From Diabrotica undecimpunctata (Eukaryota > Arthropoda > Insecta > Coleoptera > Chrysomelidae): a DNA stretch of 64,000 bases. Below, piece by piece: positions 34,352 through 45,700 of the stretch (its first letter is position 1; every line of letters begins with the position of its first letter). Both the position numbers and the translations under genes were made by a program. The notes beneath the pieces were generated by a model that saw nothing but the letters and a program-made list of their open reading frames with translations, was not told the DNA's origin and did not search any database. The stretch is taken from the NCBI RefSeq assembly GCF_040954645.1, contig NC_092810.1:11704377-11768376 (forward strand). Reading direction: 5' to 3'.

Positions 34352-35587
34352 TTTTTGAAGATGTATTTCTAGTAGATCAAATAACATATATGGATATAGG
34401 TGACAAGCATATACGTCCATGGTGACAAGAGTCAATAGTAGAGATATGTATATATGTGAGGCTTATGACCATCGATGCTTTTGACACAGTCATAAAGGAA
34501 AACAAATAAGAGTTTAATAGATTTAAATTCCCTCTGAGGGAATATATGAATAGACTCATATCTAAAAAAAAATAAAAACTAAATATATTCTTTATATTAT
34601 TATTTTATGTGCGCCCCTGAGAGTTCGATATGTGTCGATTAGTTGGTTAACCTGAATATTTGAATGATTTTGACAGTTACCGACCGTTTAACAAATTTGC
34701 GCCTTAAATTTCACGCAGCTGTTCGTTGGTTCGTTCACACTGACAGAAGAGGGTAAAAATAGTGCACGTGCTAACTTTATGGAATTATATTTTTATGTTG
34801 AAATGTTTGATTGTTAATGTATAAAAAATAGAATTAGTAAGTATACTAGTACATAAATATATTTGTTGATTAATAAGAGTAATCTTTATTCCTGTCAAAA
34901 ATAGTCGAGGACGAAGTTTTTTTGTTCCGGTTTTTTCTTCAAATTCAAAAAAGTGTCTTTACTTTCATTCAAGTTTACTTAGTTTTATTTATACTGACGT
35001 TTGATTTTAATGATAAGTCTTTTTTTATTTCTAATCGGTTTTTGTACAAAAATGTAATAAAATTTTATAACCTCCAAATCATGTATGAGTTGTTAAATTT
35101 TTCATAGTGTTAAATCAAAGAATATAGTCGCATATATGCGTCTATACTCTTTGGTTAAATACCTAGTTTTAGAGACATTATTAATACAATTGCCATTCTG
35201 CTTATCGGCTCCCGTTCAGTATTCATGTCCATGGCATATCTTTCAAATTAGTTACCTTTCATGTCCAGTTAGTCCTGTTTCATCCTTGATATAATTATCA
35301 ATTATTTTGAAAATTGTTTATATTTTCATTTGCAATAATATGCAAACATTTCTATTTACACTTTGTGCTACCTTTAGTTTTTATTATTTTTTTAGATGAG
35401 TCTATTTCCTTGAGAGGTTCTAGGCAAGCAAAACACAAAGTTTAAATACATGTTTCAAGTCAGAACATGTTCTTATTTGTTTTCTTTTATGACTGTGCCA
35501 TAATCTCACATATATACATATCTCTACTATTGTCTCTTTTTTGTCACCTATGTTATTTGATCTACTTGAAATACATCTTCAAAAAAT
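34352..35587. mobile_element. Foldback element with ~200-bp imperfect inverted ends
   Basis: The left end (34352-34560) and right end (about 35395-35587) are inverted copies. The segment around agatgtatttctagtagatc pairs with gatctacttgaaatacatct at the far end, and further blocks (atatgtatatatgtgaggct; aaaggaaaacaaataagagt) also match. No transposase is visible inside, so it is non-autonomous. It sits between the 5' end of the minus-strand RTE copy and an RTE 3' fragment in the other orientation. Confidence 0.75.
35116..35153. repeat. 38-bp imperfect palindrome between 7-bp direct repeats
   Basis: Two 19-base halves are inverted copies with two mismatches, meeting at catatatg. GTTAAAT stands on both sides (35109-35115 and 35154-35160). 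The same half recurs once at 39308-39327, upstream of the host gene. Confidence 0.8.
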
Positions 35588-35700
35588 GTTAGAACCTGTT
35601 GCTTGTAAAAAGAATAAAGGATTGGAATAGACAGCTCGTGTTTGGAAATATATAAGTCCAAGTCTGGGGTCGATTAATTAACTGAAGTTGTTTAATTATG
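35588..35700 (+). pseudogene. 3' fragment of the same RTE LINE, inverted
   Basis: About 110 bp match the reverse complement of 31190-31300, including gacagctcgtgtttgg and the downstream aagtccaagtctggggtc. It is a second, 5'-truncated copy on the opposite strand, or one side of an inversion. Confidence 0.8.
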
Positions 35701-36400
35701 TGTAACAATTTGAAAATGTTTTGAATTAAATCAGTTTGCCAGAAAGTAGACATTTCTTGGAATAAGTGTGAAGGAAGAGTTTCTGTTATTAATTTTGTAT
35801 CTAATTTTGTTAATTATATATCTAAGATGAAGTTGGTTTAGTGATTTTTGGATTTTGGCCATTGGTTTGATCTGCTGTTAAATTTTGTTTATTTCTACTT
35901 GCACTTTCTGCTTCAGACATAATATACTATATACTTTCACAATACCTTTTGGTAATATAAAAATTTTCTGTTTATTTTTATTTTTAAGGGCTAATATTTT
36001 GGCATATAATTGTATTTACCTTTGGTTATATGTTTTTATTGCATCAAATTTTAAGATATTTTCCAAAATCAATTAAATTTGTTGTTGGGTATAACATTTA
36101 TCATCTTATTGCTATTCTTCTTATTATCATAAGAGTTTGAAGCTATTTTCTTGTGGATTTTTAATATTAATTAATATTTTTATTGGGAATTACCACATTC
36201 ATCTCCGGCAATGCATCTGACATGTTCATATAAATATTGTCATATGCCAGCAACACGCCTAGCATGGTCTTATACTTATTCATATTCATGTGCAAGATTA
36301 GGTACCAGCATGTTACAAGACAAAACAAAAATGAGTTGGCACTCTAACTGAAAAATATACAACAGATCTCAAGGTTTAGAAGGAAATGTGCAGTTTTTAA
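35701..36400. other. AT-rich stretch without recognised gene
   Basis: Nothing beyond AT-rich sequence. The first part of the piggyBac relic may reach into its right side. Confidence 0.4.
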
Positions 36401-36429
36401 AACAGTTACGCCATCACATCTGCTATTAC

Positions 36430-36915
36430 TACTGGTAGATGACAGCACAAAAATGGGTACAATTAAGGTAAACCATCTGAATGACTACTGGAAAACTCGT
36501 CATCTATTCAGTATTCCAATTTTTCAAAGTATATTAGTTGCAATAGATTCATTATAACTTAACAGGCTGTGCACTTTAATGACAATACAGAAATCGGTAT
36601 GGCGAGGAAGGCTAAAATTTAGACAATAATATGTTGAAGGTAAAAGATGTAAATTTTGAATAAAGTTGTACATGTTAACAGAACATTCTGGGTTTATTCA
36701 AAATTGGTAGTCTATGCTGGAGCAGAAGATCCCATACTTGCAGAAAGGAATCACACACAAAAGTTGGTACTAAAATTATTGGGAGGGCTATCTGAGCGAT
36801 GTCTTGTTTATGGATAACTTATATAATAGTGTTGATTTTACTAGAGAATTACTTATTCAAACTTACATTACAGGTACTTTAAGAACTGACGGAATATGCA
36901 ATCCCTATTTGGGAT
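36430..36915 (+). pseudogene. piggyBac-type transposase remnant
   Basis: The plus strand reads NHLNDYWKTRHLFSIPIF, then VWRGRLKFRQ-YVEGKRCKF-IKLYMLTEHSGF, then GLSERCLVYG and MDNLYNSVDFTRELLIQTYI followed by TGTLRTDG. The order matches the piggyBac core (DYW..IF start, DESL-x-W-x-GR-x-FxQY, GIKLY, MDN-x-Y-S, CGT-x-R). The second catalytic Asp (MDN) is kept; the DES block has lost its Asp. Several stops make it dead. The N-terminus and terminal repeats were not found. Confidence 0.72.
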
Positions 36916-37059
36916 AAGAATTATTATTTTTAGTAAAGTTAATTTTGCAAATAAATTGTGATCTGATTATATGTCAGTTCCTGGATATGCTTTAATAGAT
37001 GTTATTGAGTTTTTTCGTTTGTTAACTAGAACAGTCTATTTGATATATTAGTATATGAT

Positions 37060-37240
37060 CTGGAGAATGTCTTTCCGGTTCATACATTATTCTAATGTTC
37101 CATGTACCTATCTTGATCACTCTTCTCAAAACTTTTAGGGATCTATAATTTGAAGTGTATTCTGGTTTGTGAGATTTCCACTTGATGATGACTTGGAGGG
37201 CCTTGCGTTCTAATCTGAATTTACTGTTACTCTTTCTGAT
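37060..37240 (-). pseudogene. LINE endonuclease N-terminal scrap
   Basis: On the minus strand VIKIGTWNIRIMYEPERHSP matches the first strand of LINE APE endonucleases (IGTWNVR). Nothing of the rest of the nuclease follows, so only this end was kept. Confidence 0.5.
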
Positions 37241-37649
37241 TTTCGTGATTCATAGCCAAAATCAGTATGTTTTTTTATCGCCATGATAAATTTTACTAGA
37301 GATACTTATTTTTCTTTGCCTTCTGTACCATTATGCCTTTTTATTAGTTCCTTTGCTTTTAAGGTTAATTTCTTAACCCCAGAACAAAAGAGTGTCCTAT
37401 GACATATCGAATCTTGCCCTCGTAGCTGTTGGTCAATAACAGAACTTTCAGTAGAATTATGGATCCATAGTTTTTATAGTCTTTTTTATCTTTGTCCATA
37501 TTATTGTGACATAAGCTTCTTTATAATTATCAATTAACTAAAAAATTGTATTAATTAGTACAGGGCTTTGATTTATATTATATCCCACCAACAATTTTAC
37601 TATTATTGTCACATTTTTCTGTTTATTTATGTTTTATTTATAATTCCCA

Positions 37650-38000
37650 GGACAAGACTGGTGCTTTTAAAAATCCTCTCCAGGCCACTTTCATAACTCC
37701 AGACAACTTAAACTTCAAACAGCAATTTAGGTGGGAAACCGAAAGGAGCATGGATACCATCAGGTAGATGTGTAACTTTGATAAAAACACATCTGTCCTT
37801 GATGGCATACACAGAGGATACTTCAAAAATCTTACAGAATGTTTACTCCAGGGATACTTTCCTACTTCTTGAAAAGTAGCCAGCACAATCATGATTTCCA
37901 AATCAGGGAAACCCCGAACAAGCACAAAATCCTACTGTCCTAATTGTGTTCTAAACACTCCAATGTTCTCTCTAATCAGACAGATTCTCTACACCCTTCA
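37650..38000 (+). pseudogene. LINE reverse transcriptase N-terminal fragment
   Basis: The plus strand shows SLDGIHRGYFKNLTECLLQG, then YFPTS-KVASTIMISKSGKP. The order DGI, LxxGYFPxxWK and KPGKP is the start of R1/Jockey-type RTs. Later blocks are absent. An ORF1 scrap on the opposite strand follows at 38160, so the two are either separate insertions or parts of an inverted copy. Confidence 0.6.
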
Positions 38001-38159
38001 GTCCGCAGGCCACGCAAGGCTCTATTCTAGCAGTAATATTATACACAGTCTACAATACACAGTGACCTTCCTCTTCCCACCTTCCCACCAATAGATGCAT
38101 AACTCCTCCCTCTATGACCTTTATCTTTACTGTCGCTTAGTCTGTGGAAAAGAGATCAC

Positions 38160-38740
38160 AACCAGTCTTCTGTGTTAAGGTCTTAATTTTGCCTCTTTAG
38201 ATGGATCCTGATGGTTTCTTTATCAAGCTCTTTCTCAGGGACACGAGTGAGGACCATGGGGCGCTTGGGCATATTATTTGGATCAATTATATTTAAGTTT
38301 GCTCCCTCCAACAGGCCCTCAATAGTCTTTACCACTTCAGTCGTCCATTTTTTTGTATACTCGTTAACACATTTCACCCACGCACAGTGTCTCTTCACTA
38401 AACGATGTTTTATGGAACTGCAGAAGTTCATTTTGACCTCCGATAGGAGCCTCATCAAGTGCTTGCTACAGTTTGTTAATGATCAAATTTGCTTGAGCCT
38501 GATCTAGTTGAGTATCAGGATGTTTGTCACGGTGCTTTATGACCTAGTCTGCTCGTTAGAGCCCATTGGTTTCTTAGCAACTCTGTTACGAGGGGATGAT
38601 GGTATTCTCTTGAAGTCTCTTTTTTCCTCGGGTGTTGCTGATTTCGTTTTCTTGGGATTTGCTATGGTCCATGTCCCAGTAGCCATTTTTGCCTTTTTCT
38701 CATCTTCCTTTGTTGAGCTCTAGTGAGGCGTTATTTGCGA
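38160..38740 (-). pseudogene. LINE ORF1 (gag-like) fragment
   Basis: The frame begins near 38720 with SSTKEDEKKAKMATGTWTIA, passes a stop near 38505, and continues in 38458-38183 with KKWTTEVVKTIEGLLEGANL, PKRPMVLTRVPEKELDKETI and HLKRQN. A charged coiled segment followed by such a fold resembles ORF1 of R1-type LINEs, which coats the RNA. No CCHC knuckles remain. Confidence 0.5.
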
Positions 38741-39593
38741 CAAACTTTTTTTTTTAATTTAAAAATCGGAAATTATACTTCACAATCTCGAATTTTCAAA
38801 CCGTAAAAAATAATTCTTTGGTGTATGTACTAAAAAGCAATTCTAGCGTACTAACAAGATCACTAATTGTTTTTTTGATTGAAACACCTTACAATTTTTT
38901 GAGATTTCTCTCCCGGTGATTGACTTTTAATTAATTTTATTTATAGTTTATAAGAAGAGAGTTTTAATTATATTATTTGTAGTTTTGTACATATTTAAAT
39001 TACAAATTTGAATCATATTTTTTCTAAAAAGATTCATTTATTAAAAGTTAAAATAATATTTTATTTTCCTCAAAAAATTTTATAAAACGCAAAAATTTAA
39101 TGCTATTCTACGATCACGCGGCATCTACATATAAAAATATCTAAAGTTGCATTTGTTGCTCTAATATTTCTTATTTTAGAAGCAGTAATAGCGCTGACAT
39201 GACCGCTCCCTAGTGGTACAAATAAGGAACTAAAAGCATGATCAACTTGATTGTTTTGTGTATAAACCTTTGCCGACGCTAAAAAATTACAATGAAAGAT
39301 TCTTTTCTATGCGTCTATATTCTTTGGTACGCCAGTCATATGTAGTATTAAAATATATCACAAGGAAAAGTTAAAAAACCAGCAACTCTTGTGCCTTAGT
39401 GGCATTATTTTTGTGTATAAATATAAACTAGGTTAACAGCTAAAAAACCAACTATGTGATTTCGATGGAAATTTGTCTGTTCTTTTACTAAAGAGTTGAC
39501 GAACTGCTGTTGCCGATATAATGTATTTTATGTATTCTTAACCTTGTTACGTCGTAAACAGGAAACTAACAAATATGTAAATTTTTAGAAAAG
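38741..39593. other. Upstream region of the host gene
   Basis: AT-rich, without a recognised coding signal. It should contain the promoter and 5' UTR of the gene starting at 39594, but no TATA box or initiator can be named with confidence. It carries at 39308-39327 one half of the palindrome seen at 35116-35153. Confidence 0.45.
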
Positions 39594-39774
39594 ATGCCAC
39601 GCCCCACTGAAATAATACAAGCAGAAGAATCAACAGCTCCGCGGTCCCCATTAAGAAGATCTTGTCGTATAATTGCGGTATCTTCTCCGATGCCGTCTGA
39701 AGGAAACACTCTTAAAGAAAGTACTGAAGATAAAGAAGTCGAACAAACTGGTCCAGCCAATAGAGGAAAAACAG
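39594..39774 (+). CDS. Exon 1 of the SPKK-repeat gene
   Basis: Starts at ATG in the context aaaagATGcc and encodes MPRPTEIIQAEESTAPRSPL and about 40 more residues, ending in phase 1 before gtaaaa. Reading on into the intron reaches a stop within four codons, which supports the splice. The 329-bp intron holds a run of 13 G at 39793-39805. Confidence 0.8.
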
Positions 39775-42700
39775 GTAAAATATTGTGAAAGCGGGGGGGG
39801 GGGGGCGGACCCCATTGACCCTTTCGCTACATGCCTGCTTATGAATTTCTAGATATAAAAATAGTGTAATATAAAAAAAACAGTATAACAAAAAGTAACA
39901 AAATATATTTATTCACAGCGATTGTCAAAGTTTGTATGAACTGCACAAACAACTTTATTATTGTAAAAATACAGGAGTTTCAGACTTTTTCCTAAACCTA
40001 ATGTTTACTTTTTTGTAATTAATATTTAAGAAGAATTAGAACTATCATGTCGATATTGTTATTTGTACATATTGTATGGTACTTTAATTACTTCTTATTT
40101 TAGGATCTTCAGTAACCAAAGAAAATGGAGAAGCAAGCGTTGAGCCATCAAAAACGAGGTCTCGAAGATCGTCTACTTCCAGTGAAAATTCTGTCAAGAC
40201 TGAAAATGTAGAAGCAGTGAAACCTATTAGAGGCCGTAGAAGCTCAGCGACCCGTGAGGAAGAAACCAAAAAACCTGTAAGAGGAAGAAGGAGTTCTGTA
40301 CAAACTGAGATTGAGGAAGAAGTTACGAAGCCTATCAGAAGTAGACGAAGCTCAGTGCAAAACGAAAAAGAAGAGGAAGAGGAACCTGTAAAAAGAATTA
40401 GGGGAAGAAGAAGTTCAGCTCAAGATGATGTGAATGAAGAACAAGTGCCTGCAAGAATTACTCGTAGTAGGAGATCTATGTCTAGAGATTTAGTAGAAGA
40501 AAGTAAAGAAGCTGTTGAACCAGAACCAAAGAGAACTACTAGAAGTCGTCGATCGTCAGTGGAAGCTGAAGAAGACAAAGTGCCTAAACCAGTAAAAACT
40601 CCAATGAAACCTAAAAGAAGGCTTTCAGTGGCTGAGACGGCTGCTGCTTTAGAACCTATAGATGAAAAAGAAGAAGCACAAAGCACTGCAAAACGCAAAG
40701 ATGAAAGTGTCCCAGGAAGTAGTGAGATAAAAATGGAAGACAAAACTAAAGAGCTTTATGTTATATGTGAAACCAGTTTTGTTGATGAAGGTGGACGAAA
40801 AAGTTTAACACCAAAAGCTTCACCGAGACTCAGAAATGACGAAACACCAACTAAGGGAAAATTGGGGAAAAGTGAACTTAAAAATAGCCCTACAGTACAA
40901 GAATCTAAGGGAGGACGTCTAACACCAGACAATATAACACTTAGAAAATCACCTAGAATTCAAGAAAAACTAGAAAAGTGCAAATCTGGGGAGCATACCT
41001 CACATAAAAAGTGTACCTGTTGTGATGCAGAACTGACAAACTCTCCTTCTCACAGAAAAATAGATTTTACAACGCAAGAAAAAAACAATCTAACATGCAA
41101 GGATAATTTAGAAGACATATATTTTTCAACTAAAGTTATACATAATGATAAATCAATACAAATCCAGATGAAACAAGATCATGGCGATGATGATGTGTTC
41201 ACATCAGAAACAGTAGTTGTTCAAAAAACCGAAACGAAGTCTCTTATTAGCGATGGTTCAGACGGATCGTTTCAATTTAATATGTCCAAAAGCAAATACG
41301 AAACTACAGAGAGTGAAGGTGACCTAAACGACTCTAAGGCAAGTGACAGTAGCGACAAAGAAAACGCTCATCTAAATCTAGAAAAAAATTCAAAACTGCC
41401 AATCACTGCTGAGCAGAATGTATTGGAGAAATTAACTGCATGTGTCAAACTAGAACGACTTCAAAACGTATCTACACACCGTGTTTCAAATGTCTTCAGA
41501 CCTAAAAACGTTGATTATAGTTTTGTTGAAGCAATGGACATTGATACTACCCTAAATCTAGATGTTTCTAAAATGGAAAAGAGCAGCATCATGCCAAATG
41601 AAAATTCTAAAGCTGTTGATAAAAGTATTGACGATACTTTTTCGTTAAATCTGTCTGATACTTATATCGAAAATTCTGAAGACAAAACAATGTCGAAAGG
41701 TTCTAAAACGATCGAAATCGATTTAGAGGATGAAACGAGCGAGAAAGACTTAGAAAATACATTAAATATAAGTGAAGAAAATGCAAAAGAAGTAGGAGAA
41801 GAAAAAGAAATATTGTCCTTAGACAAAGACAAGCCATCGAAAGAAATTAACAAAGAAAATGGTATTGATTTGAAAACGGTTTCTCCCCTAAATAAAGCCG
41901 AATCTAAGAATGCAGAAAATAGAGAAAAAATAACCGAGAACGAAGTTAATAAAGAAGAATCACAAATTGCGTCAAAAGAATATGAACTTCTCACAGAGGA
42001 TTTAACCATCTCAAATATTGAAGATCGTTGTACGGCTGATAAAGCTGCTACAGAAGAAATAGAAGAAGAAGACGACAGATTTAGCGAAACCGATGAACTA
42101 GATCGATCTCTCAAGAGCAAAGATTCTCGGTCTATTGAGTTGAAAGAGGAAGAAGAGGAAGATGATCGATTTAGTGAGACCAAGGATATGTCCGAAGATT
42201 ATGAATTTGATGTGCCTTCAGATACAGAAGGAGCATCAGTCGTTATTCCTGCACAATCTCCATCTCTTAGAGATGAGACTGTTAAAGAAGAGATTCTAAA
42301 TGTTAGTCAGGATGAGAAACAAAGTTCTGAGAAAATTGAACGTGATGATGAACAAGAAATTGACGTTGTAACATTAGAAGAGGATAAAGAGTTATACAAT
42401 GAAATTAAAAATGGCGAATCTGTAAAAGACGGTACAAGTGATGGTGTTCAGGTGGAAGAGCCAACCAAAGACAATCACGAAAAACTAACAGAAAGTCCCC
42501 AAATTTCAATCAACTCTGAAGACCCAGTAAAGGAATCAATAACTTCTTCGGTTGATGATCAATTAGAATGCTTACAAAAATCCAAAGATTCAGTTGCAGT
42601 AGAAGGTGATGACTGTAAAGAAGAAAATAATAAAATAACTGAAGATAATGATAAATATGATGACATGAAAAATACATTTCAAGATATAGTTCAAGACGAT

Positions 42701-45700
42701 AAGGATGAGGAATTATCTACAACAGCCACAAATACCAAAAAAATATTAAGTAGCCAAGATTTAAGTAATAATCAAGATAAAACTGAAGAAATTGAATCCA
42801 ATACCATAGACAATCAGGAAATAGAAACTATAAGCTCTAAAAGTAACTCGAGTAGCAGTTTACATGAATTAGAAATCGAAGAGACAATTGAACTACCGGA
42901 AAAAAGGAGAACGTCAGAACGTTTAAAATCAATCAAAACTCAAGTAGAATCTATTGAAAATCCTAATAAAGTAGAATTTAAATCAAACAATACTCATTTA
43001 TCTAATACATCAGTAACCCCAAGTCCTAAAAAGGAAAAAAAGAGAAATTCAGAAATTGTTACTATAGATCCAGAGAAAATTTCAAATAATCGAGAAGAGA
43101 CACCAGAAAATAATCTTGAAAATATAAAAACCAATAAAGAAAATATAGAAACTGATCAATCATCTGAAATTTCAGTAGCCGTAAGTCCTAAAAAGGGAAA
43201 AAAAAGAAATTCAGAAATTATTACTATAGATCCAGCAAAAATTTCCGAAGAGAAAACAAATAATCAAGAAGAGACACCAGAAAACAATCTTGAAAACATA
43301 GAAACCCATAAATTATCAGAAATTTCAGCAGACGTAAGTCCCAAAAAGGGAAAATCTGAAATTGTTCCTGCAGACAAAGTAAAAATTTCCGAAGAGAAAA
43401 CAAAGAATCAAGAGAATACACTTAAAAATAATCTTGAAGGTAGAGAAACCGATCAATCATCCGAAATTTCACCAGCCTTAAGTCCTAAAAAAAGAAAAAA
43501 GAGAAAGTCAGAAATTGTTACTATAGACCCAGTAAAAACGTCTGAGGATTCAACAAATAATCAAGAACATGCACCCGAAAACAATTTTGAAAATACAGAA
43601 ACCGATCAATCATCCGACATATTAGCAGCCGTAACTCCTAAAAAGGGAAAAAAGAGAAAATCAGGAATTGTTACTATAGACCCAGCAAAAATTTCCGAAG
43701 AAAAAATAAATAATCAAGAGCATACACCCAAAAACAATCTTGAAAATGAAAAAACGGATAAATCGTTCGAAATTTCAGTAGCCGTAAGTCCTAAAAAAGG
43801 AAAAAAGAGAAAATCGGAAATTGTTACTATAGAACCAGTCAAAATTTCTGAAGGGGCAACAAATAATCAAGAACAAGCATCCGAAAACAATTTTGAAAAT
43901 ATAGAAATTGATAAATCATCCAAAATATTAGCAGCAATAAGTCCTAAAAAAGGAAAAAAGAAGAAATCCGGTATTATTGCTGTGGAAACAACAGAAGTGA
44001 AAGAGAAAATTAGCTCAAGTCCAGCATTCATATCTAAAAAAAATAAGGAAAACAATGTTAAAACTAATAAGCGCTTTTCACTTGACGATTGGGTCGAGTC
44101 AACAACTGTGGACGACTTGTCTCAATCAGAAGATATAGAAACAAAGCCTAAAGACTTAAAAAACAAAAAGAAGCAGCGCCTTATCAATTTAGATGAATCT
44201 CCAATAGATAAGAAACGAGATAAAGAACCTGTTAAAGCTGCAAAAAAGAACGAATCAGGAAAGAAACTAAATTCCTCGCAATTTTTAGAACAGTATGAAG
44301 ATCCTAGATTGGACGCTGAACTGGAAAAATTTCTTCAAGCTGAAGATTCCGACCCTTCTGATAAAGATTCCGACCCTTCTGATGAAGATTCCGACCCTTC
44401 TGATGTAGATTTCGGCATTAGTTTTATTGATGATATGGCTGAAGAAGGAGAAGAGGACACTCCTTCAGAAGATAGTAATGCTATTATAGGTACGTTAGTA
44501 TATTATTTCTTTTTAATTCGTACTTTTTCCGATTTCTGGTGCAATATGCAGGCGTTCATGCTGATTGGAAGATTATTGTTCTGACATCAGATATTTCTTT
44601 TAACCATTGGGGTTCTTTACGACTCGGTCCCCTTCGGCCTTAATTTTTCCTATTAAGATGATCTTCAAGAGTGTATATTTGACTGCTCTTGAAATATGTC
44701 CTAAATATGGGATTTTTCGCTATTTAACAATTAGACCAATTAATTAGTTAAAAATAAATATATTTACATACAAACGCTAGTTCTCTCATACATGTCTTGC
44801 TCTACTCTCACATATTCAGACGGCACTCCTGTCCTACTTAATGCCCACCACAGTATAGTCGGTTCGCTATATTTACGCGGGTTTCGGATTAAAAATTTTA
44901 TTGTAAGTATCCAGTTTTAATTACCTGCTCTTTGGGGAAATATCAACTGGTCAAATGAAATGAAAAATAATCCATAACTTTTTTTAATTAAATAATAATG
45001 GAAAATCTTTTATATAATTGACAGTATAATAAGGAGAATTACTTCATTAATGGAGTCTAATGTGGCTAATATAAACCTAATAATAATTTTATATTACACT
45101 TCACACAGAAAATATGGTCTATGTATATTTGTTCCATGGAGAGAATTTCTAATGAAAAATAAAAAAATTTAACTTGCCAACAAAAATGAAAATCAGTCAT
45201 TATCATCAAAAATATCATAATCGTCATCATCATCACTGTCATCACCATTAATTGTTATTATGATTGGACTTATTTCGTTTATTTTATTTTCACGAGTCCA
45301 CCAATTTTCTATTAGTTTCTCGCACTTGAATATACAGTTGCACCACACTTCTGGAGTTACAATTGAAAGTGCCTTTCGCCAAGTTTCCCGAACTGCGTCG
45401 TCGCTATAACCGTTAGGCCCAATATGGTTGTTATAATATTGTTTTGCTATTCCCCATATATATTCGATGGGATTAAACTGGCAATGATACGGTGGCAGAC
45501 GTAAAACTTGATGACCGTAACTTTCAATAATCTGATCCACAACAAAGGTTTTTGGTTTTGCGTGGATATTTGCCAAGCGTAATAATTCTGATTTTAAAAT
45601 ATGTTGTGTAAATGGTATATGTTCCTTTGTCAACCATTCTCTAATTTTATTAACAGTCCAAGAATTCGTTGGACTTTTATTTAATACTTCAGAATGGTAA

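Noticed and set aside
37638..37925. 95-codon minus-strand frame as a gene
   Set aside because: The plus strand here encodes recognisable LINE RT blocks; the minus frame is its shadow.
39793..39805. Run of 13 G in intron 1 as a regulatory element
   Set aside because: Isolated homopolymer; nothing else supports a function.
40420..42183. Long minus-strand frames opposite exon 2
   Set aside because: Ser/Leu-rich shadows of Glu/Lys-rich codons on the real strand.
44490..44584. Continuation of the exon 2 frame beyond the donor
   Set aside because: It reads into antisense LINE sequence, while a good donor and an in-phase exon 3 with the same acidic composition exist.
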